A stretch of 64,000 bases of DNA from Butyricicoccus pullicaecorum (GCA_021531865.1 JAFBIW010000001.1:124001-188000), one strand, 5' to 3'; positions 1-8,124 are shown, counted from the first letter of the stretch. Made by a program: numbers and translations. The notes: generated by a model not told the origin, from the letters alone.

Positions 1-1
1 C

Positions 2-964
2 TGCCGTCAGATTGCATCCCAACTGAACACGGAAGGAGTTCCAACCCCGGCCACCTATGCGGGGCTGCCGGTTCCCAATCCCGGTCCCTATACCGGCCTG
101 TGGAGCAGCGAGCGGATTTCCGATATGCTGCAAAACGAGACCTATGTCGGCAATATGGTACAGGGGCGCAGCGTGAAGATCAGCTATAAATCCAAAAAGT
201 GCCTGCACCAAGAGCGGAAGAACTGGGTCGTCGTAGAGGGCACCCATGAGCCACTGATCGACGCCGAGACCTTCCGCAAGGTGCGGATGCTGGTCAACAG
301 CCGCAAGCACACCCGAAGCCGTACTTACGACTTTCTGCTGAAGGGCATGATCTTCTGCCATGAGTGCGGCTATCCGCTGGCGGTGCTGAACCGCAAAAAC
401 GCCGCCGGGGAGGATGTACTGTACTTTGTCTGCCGCACCTATCAGCGGTTCACCAAGGCGGGCGTCTGCACCTGCCACTCCATTAAGGAAAAGACCGTCA
501 CCGATGCGGTTATTGCCAAGGTGCGGGAAGTCTGCGAAGCCTATTTACATCCCGCTGAACTGCTCCCCATCGCGCAGCGAGCGGTGGAGCAGGCGCAGAA
601 GGAAAACGCGCTGGAGACGGAATTGCAGGCTGTGCAGAGCAAGATCGACAGCCTGACGGCCAATCTGGATAAGGTTTATATGGACCGGCTCAGCGGTCTG
701 CTGCCGGAAACGGATTTTGAACGCATTTACAGCAAAGTCAAAGTGGAGAGAAGTCTTCTTGACGAAAAGAAGCAGGAGCTGGAGCTGCGAAAGAAAAGCC
801 CCGTCCACGCAGAGGACAGGGCAAAAGAATTGGTACAGCGCTTCATGGATTCAGCCTTTGCCAGCCGGGAGCTGCTGGTCAGCCTCATTGACCGGATCGA
901 GCTGACCGAGGAGAAGCAGGTCATCATCAAATTTCGTTTCGCGGAACTTGATGAAGTTGGGTAA
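2..964 (+). CDS. Large serine recombinase, C-terminal part (5' end outside window)
   Basis: The reading frame is open from base 2, so the catalytic resolvase domain lies upstream of the window; the first ATG at 125 is internal. The visible part begins in the recombinase DNA-binding domain (motifs such as RISDMLQNETYVGNMVQG). It continues into a zinc-ribbon with cysteine pairs (CHECG near base 358, then C residues in VCRTYQRF and GVCTCHS) and a long Glu/Lys/Leu-rich coiled-coil segment before the C-terminus. This order is typical of large serine integrases that insert and excise phages, conjugative elements and sporulation-linked intervening elements. Such a gene usually sits at the very end of its element, which agrees with the sigma-factor fragment just downstream. 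Family assignment is firm; the role in sigK rearrangement is inferred. Confidence 0.93.
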   Translation, partial: CRQIASQLNTEGVPTPATYAGLPVPNPGPYTGLWSSERISDMLQNETYVGNMVQGRSVKISYKSKKCLHQERKNWVVVEGTHEPLIDAETFRKVRMLVNSRKHTRSRTYDFLLKGMIFCHECGYPLAVLNRKNAAGEDVLYFVCRTYQRFTKAGVCTCHSIKEKTVTDAVIAKVREVCEAYLHPAELLPIAQRAVEQAQKENALETELQAVQSKIDSLTANLDKVYMDRLSGLLPETDFERIYSKVKVERSLLDEKKQELELRKKSPVHAEDRAKELVQRFMDSAFASRELLVSLIDRIELTEEKQVIIKFRFAELDEVG

Positions 965-986
965 ACCCCAGTCATATCAATGGTTT

Positions 987-1011
987 GCGCCGTTATGAGC
1001 GGCGCGATTTT
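987..1011 (+). terminator. Weak hairpin after the recombinase gene
   Basis: A 6-bp stem (GCGCCG 987-992 with CGGCGC 1000-1005) is followed by a short T-rich stretch (GATTTTC). It could end recombinase transcription at the element boundary. The stem is short and the T-tract weak. Confidence 0.35.
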
Positions 1012-1034
1012 CAAGACGAAATCACTTACATTAG

Positions 1035-1103
1035 TTCCCGCGCTATGTATCCCGCATCGAGAAAAAGGCGCTTGCGAAGCTGGCGGCGGCGATGGGTGAA
1101 TAA
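1035..1103 (+). pseudogene. sigK: 3' fragment of a sporulation sigma factor gene, probably sigK
   Basis: After an in-frame TAG at 1032 the frame reads FPR and then YVSRIEKKALAKL, ending at TAA 1101-1103. The RSYVSRIEKKAL-type motif is the second helix and tail of region 4.2 in sporulation sigma factors of the SigE/SigK group. Only about 20 codons remain, with no start codon and no upstream helix, so this piece cannot be translated alone. It lies directly downstream of a large serine recombinase gene on the same strand. That is the layout expected where a skin-like element splits sigK and excision rejoins it. The 5' part would be beyond the left edge. SigE or another paralogue is possible; SigK is preferred because of the recombinase. 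Confidence 0.6.
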
Positions 1104-1124
1104 ATCCGTATGCTGCTGCGGAAC

Positions 1125-1157
1125 AAAAAACGCAGACCGCCCTACCGGACGGTCTGC
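1125..1157 (-). terminator. Rho-independent terminator (second in tandem)
   Basis: Stem GCAGACCG (1132-1139) pairs with CGGTCTGC (1150-1157). On the minus strand it is followed by six T (the A-run at 1125-1130). It is the second of two terminators behind the IolH-like gene. Confidence 0.75.
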
Positions 1158-1194
1158 ACCCGTTTGGATTCTATATATAAATAGGTATCCGATT

Positions 1195-1228
1195 AAAAAA
1201 ACACGCCGCGGGAACTTTCCCGCGGCGT
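1195..1228 (-). terminator. Rho-independent terminator of the IolH-like gene
   Basis: A perfect 10-bp stem ACGCCGCGGG (1203-1212) pairs with CCCGCGGCGT (1219-1228). A T-run follows on the minus strand (A-run 1195-1201). It lies 29 bases past the stop codon at 1257. Confidence 0.9.
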
Positions 1229-1256
1229 ACCTGTGATATGCTGTGCTCTCTGATTT

Positions 1257-2177
1257 TTACTTACCCAGCAGCTCGCGCTCGATCTGCTCGCGCGCGGCAG
1301 GCGCCTGCTCGGCCATTTTCTCGGGGAAGCCGAACATCGAAACGCAGGCGATGTTGTCGCCGCCGACCTTGGGCGCGTCCGGCTTCAGCTGCTTGTTCGC
1401 GAAGTCCATCTCGCGCAGGGTCTCATAGATGCCCGGGAAGTCGACGTCGCCCTCGCCCATCATCAGGTGCTGATGAATGGTGACGTCCGCCTTGCCGCGG
1501 CCGTTGAGCCAGGGCGGATTGGCGATGTAGCGGCAGTCCAGCGTCTGGTTGAAGGTATCGGCAAACAGAACGTGGGTCAGCTCGTCGCCCGCGTACTTAA
1601 GCATCGAGCGCACGTCGCCCTTGCCCTGATCGTAGAAGAAGCCGTGGGGCGAGGAATAAACGTAGCCCAGGTTCTTGGAGCGGAAGGACTTGACCATATC
1701 GACGGTCTCGTTGTTCAGCTCGCAGAAGTCATAGGGATGGGACTGGATCTCGACGCGCAGGCCCTCTCGCTCGATGATCGGCAGCAGCTCCTCCATCGAC
1801 TTGAACCACATGCCGTTGCAGAGCTCGGCCTGATTCGGGTCGCCGGACAGCTCGGTGTTGATGACCGGCACGCCCATGTCGACCGCGATCTCGATCATGC
1901 GCTTCCAGTTCGCGACCGCGTGCTGGCGCTGCTCCTCGGTCGGGCCGGACCAGCGGTAAACCACGATGAACGAGGAGATCTCAACGCCGGTCTCCTTCAG
2001 TGCCTGACGGTACTCCGCCTCGCACTCCTTTGAGAACAGCGGATGCTTGTAAAACGGATTGATGCGCGGATGCGGAGACTGCTCGATGTACTTGTAGCCC
2101 CAATCGGCCACCTGATGCACCATGTCATTGATCGACATCTGCTTGGCCAGCACGTCTACGTCGAATGCAATTTTCAT
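1257..2177 (-). CDS. Sugar phosphate isomerase/epimerase, IolH-like TIM barrel
   Basis: A 306-aa protein starting MKIAFDVDVLAKQMSINDM with later motifs YKYIEQSPHP, VEIQSHPYDF and MMGEGDVDF. These fit the xylose-isomerase-like TIM-barrel superfamily and specifically resemble IolH of myo-inositol catabolism. A strong AGGAGGT lies eight bases before the ATG. Members bind a divalent metal through Glu/His/Asp residues at the barrel mouth and act on inositol- or keto-sugar-type substrates; the exact reaction of IolH is not well settled. The gene is read away from its neighbouring LacI regulator's end, has its own promoter overlapped by an operator at 2275-2294, and is closed by two terminators. A role in a related keto-sugar or C-glycoside pathway is the main alternative. 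Confidence 0.75.
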   Translation of the reverse strand: MKIAFDVDVLAKQMSINDMVHQVADWGYKYIEQSPHPRINPFYKHPLFSKECEAEYRQALKETGVEISSFIVVYRWSGPTEEQRQHAVANWKRMIEIAVDMGVPVINTELSGDPNQAELCNGMWFKSMEELLPIIEREGLRVEIQSHPYDFCELNNETVDMVKSFRSKNLGYVYSSPHGFFYDQGKGDVRSMLKYAGDELTHVLFADTFNQTLDCRYIANPPWLNGRGKADVTIHQHLMMGEGDVDFPGIYETLREMDFANKQLKPDAPKVGGDNIACVSMFGFPEKMAEQAPAAREQIERELLGK

Positions 2178-2265
2178 GCGTATACCTCCTAAAATGTTCT
2201 GATATTTTCCGAAATCTCCATGCGTTCACGAGCACTCACTTCCGGAAGATCTCTTTGATGCTTCC

Positions 2266-2294
2266 ATCATAGCATTGCGTGCACGCGAACGCAA
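2266..2294 (-). promoter_or_regulatory. Promoter of the IolH-like gene with overlapping LacI-type operator
   Basis: On the minus strand TTGCGT (2289-2294) and TATGAT (2266-2271) are 17 bp apart, a good sigma-A promoter. The near-palindrome TTGCGTGCACGCGAACGCAA (2275-2294) covers the -35 box and spacer. The same motif recurs at 3924-3943 and 5964-5983, so it is probably the binding site of the adjacent LacI protein. Confidence 0.75.
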
Positions 2295-2327
2295 CAGCTT
2301 TTTTCAGATTTTCGGATTTTCGGAGGA

Positions 2328-2375
2328 ATACACAAACGCGCGCAGAGAAAATTGTGGAAATTCTCCCTGCGCGCG
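2328..2375 (-). terminator. Terminator-like hairpin after the LacI gene
   Basis: CGCGCGCAG (2337-2345) pairs with CTGCGCGCG (2367-2375), with additional AT pairing inside. On the minus strand it is followed by TTTGTGT. It lies about 30 bases beyond the LacI stop codon. Confidence 0.65.
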
Positions 2376-2404
2376 TTCGCGTGCCTGCGTTCCCGGCTCG
2401 GAAA

Positions 2405-3433
2405 TCACAGATTATATTTGGTTTTCAGGATCGTTCCGGTGTAGCAGAACTCGTCCTCGGGCTTGCGCCCCGCAAACAGGTAATCCCGCAGCAGGTTGAG
2501 CGGCCGGTAGCCCTGCTCATGCGCCCGCTGGTCGAGCAGGAAGCTGATCGTGCCGCGCTTGAGGTCTTCATTGTTCTGCGGGGTGATGTCATACGCGACC
2601 ACCCGAACACGGCCGTTCAGCCCGGCCGCCCGCAGCGCCTCGCACACACCGTGCTGGCCGTTCGCCGCGACATAAATCGCCTTGATATCGGGGTTTTCCT
2701 CCAACGCGTGCTGGGTCAGCTCGAAGGCATAGTCATCCCGGTCGAAGCAGGACTGCATCGGCAGAAGCTGGACGCCCGGTGCAATGCGCATCAGCTCCTC
2801 GCTGAAGCTGGTGCAGCGCAGCTTGTGGGTCGCATTGCTCAGGTGACCGGTCAGGACGAAGACCTTGCCGCCCTCGGGCAGCATGAGCGCCATCAGCCCG
2901 GCAGCCGTTTTTCCGGCGCACACGCTGTCCTCACCGACAAAGCACATCCGCTTGGACTGCGGGATATCGGTATTGAGCGTGATGACTGGAATGCCGCTTT
3001 CGACCAAACGGTTGATTTTTGTGCAGATTTCCGGCGTATTCACCGGTGTCAGCGCCAAACCCTGTATTCCCTCGTCGTCTACCAGCTCCCGGATGCAAGC
3101 AAGCTCCTGCGCCGCATCGACCGACTTCAGCTCCCGGATGAGCACTTCAACACCCAGATTATGCAGGTCGTGCGCCGCGCGCGCTGCGCCCTGCGCGACG
3201 ATGCGCATGGTCGGCGTTTCGGTGGACTGGATGATCATGCCCAGCCGGATCTGGCGGCGGGTCTTGGCCAGCGCCTGTCCGACTTCATTCGGGCAGTAGC
3301 CCAGATCGTCCGCGATCTTGCGGATGCGCTGGGCGACCTCCTCGCTGACGCGGCCGCGGTTGTGCAGCGCGCGGTCGACCGTGCCGCGGGAGACGCCCGC
3401 GATCTCGGCGATCTGTTTGAGTGTAACCGACAT
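2405..3433 (-). CDS. LacI-family transcriptional regulator
   Basis: A 342-aa protein with an N-terminal LacI helix-turn-helix (VTLKQIAEIAGVSRGTVDRAL, residues about 3-23) and a hinge. A periplasmic-binding-protein-like sensor domain follows, with motifs such as LGMIIQSTETPT, GIQGLALTPVN, DEDLK-type basic stretches and YVAANGQHGVCEAL. The sensor resembles those that bind sugars or inositols. GGAAAGGAGG precedes the ATG. It sits between the IolH-like gene and the symporter gene. The repeated TTGCGTKCACGTGAACGCAA-like palindromes around it overlap promoters, so it most likely represses this local regulon and releases on binding the substrate. The ligand is inferred from neighbours only. Confidence 0.92.
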   Translation of the reverse strand: MSVTLKQIAEIAGVSRGTVDRALHNRGRVSEEVAQRIRKIADDLGYCPNEVGQALAKTRRQIRLGMIIQSTETPTMRIVAQGAARAAHDLHNLGVEVLIRELKSVDAAQELACIRELVDDEGIQGLALTPVNTPEICTKINRLVESGIPVITLNTDIPQSKRMCFVGEDSVCAGKTAAGLMALMLPEGGKVFVLTGHLSNATHKLRCTSFSEELMRIAPGVQLLPMQSCFDRDDYAFELTQHALEENPDIKAIYVAANGQHGVCEALRAAGLNGRVRVVAYDITPQNNEDLKRGTISFLLDQRAHEQGYRPLNLLRDYLFAGRKPEDEFCYTGTILKTKYNL

Positions 3434-4089
3434 ACGTTTCCTCCTTTCCGCAGAGATTCGTCTGTGCTTTCAGGATACCACCCTTTCCCGCAAATTGCAA
3501 CTGTTTTTCCGCACGCAGTTTGTTTTCCTCTCCTAATCAACTCACAAAATTCAAATTATAATCCTCATTTTCCTCTGATATCTCATGATTTTCAAACATT
3601 ATTTTGTGCACGCGTGCACGCGAATTCGCAGAAAGCGCACGCATCTGAACTACCTTTTGCAACAGTTTCCGCCGTCCCGCCCTTTATCCATATATGTGCG
3701 GATTTGAGTCTTGTCTGTATTTGCCAAAATATACACCGTATTTTTATCTGAATCCACAAAAATACGTGATTTCTGTATATTTTCTTATTTTTTACTTGCG
3801 TTTTTCGATTCTCTGTGGTAAATTCAAATCACCATCTAGGCGCGGACAGCCGTTCTTCCGCCAGCCGACGCAGGCTGTGCATCCCGATTCCGGTTCGTCC
3901 GAACGCCTGATATTTTTCCCTTGTTGCGTGCACGTGAACGCAACATTGAGAAACGCATCTATCCACCTGCATTTTCCGGGCGCCGAAAAGCACCGCCACC
4001 CGCTTTTCTTTCTTACGTGGTTGTTTTTCCGTCACATGGCACGTCCTAACGCTAAGGACACGTTCCAACAAAAAGAAAGAAGGATCTAT
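3434..4089. promoter_or_regulatory. AT-rich intergenic region with regulator and symporter promoters
   Basis: This 656-bp region separates the divergent LacI and symporter genes and holds no convincing gene. A minus-strand TATAAT near 3553-3558 may serve the regulator. A plus-strand candidate promoter is TTGCGT (3796-3801), 17 bp, TAAATT (3819-3824). A degenerate operator (GCGTGCACGCGAA core, about 3613-3625) and the stronger operator at 3923-3944 also lie here. Confidence 0.55.
3923..3944. promoter_or_regulatory. LacI-type operator upstream of the symporter
   Basis: The core TTGCGTGCACGTGAACGCAA (3924-3943) departs from perfect dyad symmetry at one base pair, and flanking G and C extend the dyad. 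It lies about 145 bp before the symporter start and about 100 bp downstream of the candidate promoter, so it may act as a roadblock or overlap an unrecognised promoter. Confidence 0.7.
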
Positions 4090-5751
4090 ATGGCATTTTT
4101 CAATTCACTCGCGTGGATCGGCATCTCGTTCCTGTTCTTCACGGTTCTGGTTGCCGTCATTTCGAGCTGGAAGACCCGCGGCGACAATCTCGAATCCGCT
4201 GAGGGCTACTTCCTCGCAGGCCGCGGCCTGCCCGGCATCGTCATCGCCGGCTCGCTGCTGCTGACCAACCTTTCCGCCGAGCAGCTCGTCGGCCTGAACG
4301 GCCAGAGCTGGGTCTCCAACATGAGCCCGATCGCGTGGGAAGTCGGTTCGATGTTCACCCTTCTGGTGCTGGCGTACTACTTCCTGCCGTGCTACCTGAA
4401 AATGGGCGCGATGACCATCCCGTCCCTGATGGAGCAACGCTACGGCAAGGGCACCAAGACGATGTTCTCGCTGATCATCGTCGTCATGTACTCCATTCTG
4501 AACCTGCCCGTCATTCTGTACTCGGGCGCGGTCGTATTTGAGAATATTTTCGACATTTCCGGTATGTTCGGCTGGAGCAAGTTCCAGGCCGTCGCCGTAC
4601 TCTGCGTCATCATCGGCATCATCGGCGGCTGCTATGCCATTTTCGGCGGTCTGAAGGCAGTCGCGGTCTCCGACACCATCAACGGCATCGGCCTGATCAT
4701 CGGCGGTCTGCTGGTTCCCTTCCTCGGCCTGTGGGCGCTCGGCCATGAGTGCTGCGGCGGCGGCATCGTCGAGGGCTGGCAGTTCATGGTCAACTCCGAT
4801 CCGGCCAAGATGAACGCGATTTCCGCATGGAACGCGCCCGAACCCGAGGTTCCGTGGCCGCTCATCATCACCGGCATGTTCTTCAACAACCTCTACTGGT
4901 GGTGCACCAACCAGTCCTTCGTCCAGCGCGCGCTGGCCGCCAAGAGCCTGAAGGAAGGTCAGAAGGGCGCGATCTTCTGCGGCTTCCTCAAGTGTCTCGG
5001 CCCGCTGTATCTGGTCATTCCGGGCATCATCGCCTTCTATCTGCCCTCCATTCAGGACAAGATTCAGGCGGCAGGCGCTTCCGCGATCGACTTCGCTTAT
5101 CCCGCGCTGATCGCTCAGATCATCCCCAAGCCCGTGCTCGGCTTCTTCGCCGCCGTCATGTTCGGCGCGATCCTGTCCTCGTTCAACTCGGTACTCAACT
5201 CCGCTTCCACCATGTTCACCCTCGACCTGTACCGTTCCTCGATCGACCCCAGCGCATCTGACGTCAAGTGCGTCAAGGTCGGCAAGATCTACGGCACCAT
5301 CGCGGGCATTGTTTCGATCATCATTGCGCCCTTCGTCATGAACGCGCAGGGCATCACGACCTTCCTCAACTCCATGAGCCAGTTCGTTTCCCTGCCCGTC
5401 CTGTGTACCATTCTGGGCGTCTTCCTGTTCCGCCGTCTGCCCAAGTACACCCCCAAGCTCATCACCGCAGTGCACGTCATCTGCTACGGCGCGTTCCTGC
5501 TGATCGCGCCCTGCTACCCGGGCACCGAGAACCCGATCCACTATCTGTACGCCATGGCTGTCCTCTTCCCGGTTGAAATGCTCATCATGTGGTATCTCAA
5601 CAAGTACAAGGCGCAGGAGGAGTGCGTCGTTCCGGACGTCGGCGCGGTCGATCTGACGCCGTGGAAGTACCGTCACGTCGTCTCCGTCGCCGGTCTGATT
5701 CTGGCCGTCGTCATCTACATCTTCTTCTCCCCGCTCGGCATCGCGGGCTGA
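4090..5751 (+). CDS. Sodium:solute symporter (SSS family), probable sugar/inositol importer
   Basis: A 553-aa integral membrane protein with about 13 hydrophobic segments. SSS-family signatures include EGYFLAGRGLPGIVIAGSLL near the N-terminus, LSAEQLVGLNGQ, YWWCTNQSFVQRALAAKS in the middle, and GAILSSFNSVLNSASTMFTLDLYR. It imports a solute with sodium; within the family it is closest in feel to the SGLT/myo-inositol branch. Although the frame is open further upstream, ATG 4090 follows GAAAGAAGGATCT and the first membrane segment begins right after it. The gene lies between two LacI-type operators and beside inositol-type enzymes, so it probably delivers their substrate. The substrate itself cannot be read from sequence. 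Confidence 0.9.
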   Translation: MAFFNSLAWIGISFLFFTVLVAVISSWKTRGDNLESAEGYFLAGRGLPGIVIAGSLLLTNLSAEQLVGLNGQSWVSNMSPIAWEVGSMFTLLVLAYYFLPCYLKMGAMTIPSLMEQRYGKGTKTMFSLIIVVMYSILNLPVILYSGAVVFENIFDISGMFGWSKFQAVAVLCVIIGIIGGCYAIFGGLKAVAVSDTINGIGLIIGGLLVPFLGLWALGHECCGGGIVEGWQFMVNSDPAKMNAISAWNAPEPEVPWPLIITGMFFNNLYWWCTNQSFVQRALAAKSLKEGQKGAIFCGFLKCLGPLYLVIPGIIAFYLPSIQDKIQAAGASAIDFAYPALIAQIIPKPVLGFFAAVMFGAILSSFNSVLNSASTMFTLDLYRSSIDPSASDVKCVKVGKIYGTIAGIVSIIIAPFVMNAQGITTFLNSMSQFVSLPVLCTILGVFLFRRLPKYTPKLITAVHVICYGAFLLIAPCYPGTENPIHYLYAMAVLFPVEMLIMWYLNKYKAQEECVVPDVGAVDLTPWKYRHVVSVAGLILAVVIYIFFSPLGIAG

Positions 5752-5796
5752 TCCAAGCCACCACGCATCATTTTATCATCCATATTTTCTCCGGCA

Positions 5797-5836
5797 GCAG
5801 GCTCCGTTCGGGCATCCGTTCGGAGTCTGCTTTTTT
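5797..5836 (+). terminator. Rho-independent terminator of the symporter gene
   Basis: GCAGGCTCCG (5797-5806) pairs with CGGAGTCTGC (5821-5830) with one G-T pair. Six T follow immediately. Confidence 0.9.
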
Positions 5837-5854
5837 CTATCTATCCTAAAATTC

Positions 5855-5874
5855 ATGCGTGCACATGCCCGCAT
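5855..5874. promoter_or_regulatory. Degenerate LacI-type operator
   Basis: ATGCGTGCACATGCCCGCAT is a poorer version of the operator found at 5964-5983, about 90 bp upstream of it. It could be an auxiliary site for looping. Confidence 0.45.
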
Positions 5875-5963
5875 TTCATTTCAACCATCTATCATAAAAA
5901 TAAATTCGTAAATTTTAACAAAATTTTCTATCTGTTTTCATGCACTGTTTTTCGAAAATATTC

Positions 5964-5992
5964 TTGCGTTCACGTGAACGCAATGCTATAAT
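5964..5992 (+). promoter_or_regulatory. Promoter of the dehydrogenase-isomerase operon with perfect operator palindrome
   Basis: TTGCGTTCACGTGAACGCAA (5964-5983) is a perfect 20-bp palindrome. Its first six bases form the -35 box and TATAAT follows at 5987-5992 with a 17-bp spacer. A bound repressor would directly block RNA polymerase. About 165 bases of leader follow before the first start codon. Confidence 0.82.
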
Positions 5993-6157
5993 GGCCTCGT
6001 AAGAAAGAGAAGCGCGAACGGGAGCCTGCTTCCGTCCCCCGATGGCTCGCCGGAGGTTCGCCGGCCGGCCGCACAAACACAAATCAGTCCATCCATTCAC
6101 CCAATCTATTATGCATCGCAGATGCATCACATTGAAAAAAAACAGGAGGTCAATCTT

Positions 6158-7171
6158 ATGGAACTCAAAATCTGCGTCGTCGGCTGCGGCATGATCGGCC
6201 GTGAACACATCGAGCGCATCCAGAACCGCATCAAGGGCGCGTCTGTCGTCGCTGTCTGCGACGTATTTGAGGCGGGCGCGAAGAAGGGTGCCGAAATCGC
6301 CGGCCCCGGCACCAAGGTCTACACCGACTTCAACGAAGCCATCAACGATCCCGACGTCAACGCCGTTGTCGTCACCACCCCGGGCGCTTTCCACAAGGAT
6401 CCGGTCATCGCCGCGATCAAGGCCGGCAAGCCGGTCTTCTCCGAGAAGCCGCTGGCCAACACCGCTGCTGACTGCAAGGCTGTTGTAGACGCTGAGATGG
6501 CTTCGGGCAAGCATCTGGTACAGGTCGGCTTCATGCGCCGCTATGACCGCGGCTACAACCAGCTCAAGGCTCTGCTGGACGAAGGCAAGTTCGGCGCGCC
6601 GCTGGTCGTCAAGTGCACCCACCGCGCGGACGGCGTTGCGGACGACTACACCACCGCAATGGCTGTCACCGACACCGCCATCCACGAGATCGACGTTCTG
6701 CCCTGGCTGGTAAACGACGAGTGGGACGAGGTGCAGTGCATCATGCCCAAGACCTCCTCCAAGGCGCATGAGGGCCTGAAGGACCCGCAGGTCATGATCA
6801 TGAAGACCAAGGGCGGCATCGTGACCGTTCTGGAAGTCAACGTCAACTGCGGCTTCGGCTACGACATCAACTGTGAGGTCGTCTGCGAGAACGGCGTTAT
6901 GAACCTGCCCTGCCCGTCCTTCCCGACCGTCCGCTTCGACCACAACGTCTCCACCAAGATCGAGGACAACTGGATCCTGCGCTTCATCGACTCCTACGAC
7001 GTCGAGATTCAGGACTGGGTTGATCACGCGGTCAAGGGCGAGACCGGCGGTTCCTCCGCTTGGGACGGCTATGTCGCTTCCATCACGGCCGACGCGCTCG
7101 TCAAGTCCCAGACCTCGGGCGTTGCCGAGAAGGTCGTTACCGGCGGCACCCCCGATTTCTACAAGAAGTAA
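6158..7171 (+). CDS. Gfo/Idh/MocA-family dehydrogenase, inositol dehydrogenase-like
   Basis: A 337-aa protein starting MELKICVVGCGMIGREHIER, a Rossmann GxGxxG-type NAD(P) site at the N-terminus. The conserved FSEKPLA motif (Glu-Lys-Pro) lies near residue 95, and HEIDVLPWLV near residue 178 is the usual catalytic histidine region of the C-terminal domain. Members oxidise hydroxyls of inositols and sugars to ketones with NAD(P). ATG 6158 is chosen over the upstream in-frame ATG at 6122 because AACAGGAGGT precedes it at normal spacing. It is followed after 39 bp by the IolI-like isomerase gene. Together they could convert an inositol to a keto-inositol and isomerise it. Confidence 0.88.
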   Translation: MELKICVVGCGMIGREHIERIQNRIKGASVVAVCDVFEAGAKKGAEIAGPGTKVYTDFNEAINDPDVNAVVVTTPGAFHKDPVIAAIKAGKPVFSEKPLANTAADCKAVVDAEMASGKHLVQVGFMRRYDRGYNQLKALLDEGKFGAPLVVKCTHRADGVADDYTTAMAVTDTAIHEIDVLPWLVNDEWDEVQCIMPKTSSKAHEGLKDPQVMIMKTKGGIVTVLEVNVNCGFGYDINCEVVCENGVMNLPCPSFPTVRFDHNVSTKIEDNWILRFIDSYDVEIQDWVDHAVKGETGGSSAWDGYVASITADALVKSQTSGVAEKVVTGGTPDFYKK

Positions 7172-7210
7172 TTCCGGTCATTTGGAATCCACAAAAGGAG
7201 ATACGTTACC

Positions 7211-8074
7211 ATGAAAATCGGTTTTAACGAAGGCTGCAACCGTTTCTGCGCCAACCACTCTGTTCTGGAAGACCTCAAGCTGTGTGAAAAGTACGGCTTC
7301 GACTACATCGACGTGCAGTCCGAGTGCCTCGACCGCGAGCTGGCGGCCGGCCTGTACACGTTGGAGGATCTGGGCGCGTTCTTCAAGACCTCCCACCTCA
7401 AGATGCTGTCCTACAACGCTCTGATCTTCTTCAACATGAAGCAGACCCAGGAGGAGAAGGACGCCGTCATGGCGCAGCTCGATGAGATCATCCGCCGCTG
7501 CCAGATTCTGGACTGCAAGATGATCGTCGTCGTTCCGTCGATGGATCTGACCGTTCCGGCTACGCTGGACGAGATCAAGGCCGACGCCGTCGCCGTCCTG
7601 AAGGAAATGGTCAAGAAGGTCGAGCCCTACGGCATCAAGCTGTCCATTGAGTTCTGCGGCTGCCCGACCATGTCCATCAACCGCTTCGAGGACGCTTACG
7701 CGATCGTCGAGGAAGTCAATCACCCGCTCGTCGGCGTGACCCTCGACCAGTACCACTTCCATGCAATGGCTTCCTCCTTCGAGGCGCTTGAGAAGGCAGA
7801 CGGCAAGAAGATCTTCGTCTGGCACCTGAACGGCATGGAGAACATGCCCTGCGGCGCGGCCTACAACAACGACGAAAAGCGTCTGTGGCCGGGCGAGCCG
7901 GGCGACTGCCTGGATCACCAGCGCTACGCCGACACCCTGAAGAAGATCGGCTTCGAGGGCGACTGCTGCACGATGGAAGTCTTCCGTCCCGACTACTACA
8001 AGCTGTCGAACGAGGAGAACATCGCCAAGGCCGCCGAGGTCACCCGCGCGCACGTTGCCAAGTACTGCAAGTAA
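7211..8074 (+). CDS. iolI: 2-keto-myo-inositol isomerase-like TIM barrel (IolI family)
   Basis: A 287-aa protein starting MKIGFNEGCNRFCANHSVLE. Several stretches closely match my memory of Bacillus IolI: YNALIFFN, AEPYG-like EPYGIKLSIEFCG, TLDQYHFHAMASSFE, KIFVWHLN and EVFRPDYYKLS. The Glu, Asp and His in IEFCG, LDQYHFH and the terminal EVFRP strand are the expected metal ligands. IolI interconverts keto-inositols (scyllo-inosose and 1-keto-D-chiro-inositol). AAAGGAG precedes the ATG. It is co-transcribed with the dehydrogenase upstream and ends in a strong terminator. Wider iol genes (iolC, D, E, B) are not in the window, so the pathway here is partial or non-canonical. Confidence 0.8.
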   Translation: MKIGFNEGCNRFCANHSVLEDLKLCEKYGFDYIDVQSECLDRELAAGLYTLEDLGAFFKTSHLKMLSYNALIFFNMKQTQEEKDAVMAQLDEIIRRCQILDCKMIVVVPSMDLTVPATLDEIKADAVAVLKEMVKKVEPYGIKLSIEFCGCPTMSINRFEDAYAIVEEVNHPLVGVTLDQYHFHAMASSFEALEKADGKKIFVWHLNGMENMPCGAAYNNDEKRLWPGEPGDCLDHQRYADTLKKIGFEGDCCTMEVFRPDYYKLSNEENIAKAAEVTRAHVAKYCK

Positions 8075-8124
8075 TCCCCTCCTTGGATTGCAATCAACTC
8101 CCCTTTCAGCCATAACACCCCTTT

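Noticed and set aside
985-1236. An 83-codon plus-strand frame after the recombinase
   Set aside because: It crosses the element boundary, overlaps two minus-strand terminators and the sigma-factor fragment in another frame, and has no ribosome site.
2279-3751. A 490-codon frame opposite the LacI gene
   Set aside because: Shadow of a high-GC gene; low-complexity Arg/Ala/Gln composition and no family features.
4105-5676. A 523-codon frame opposite the symporter
   Set aside because: Antisense shadow rich in Asp, Glu, Gln and Arg, as expected from the complement of a hydrophobic protein.
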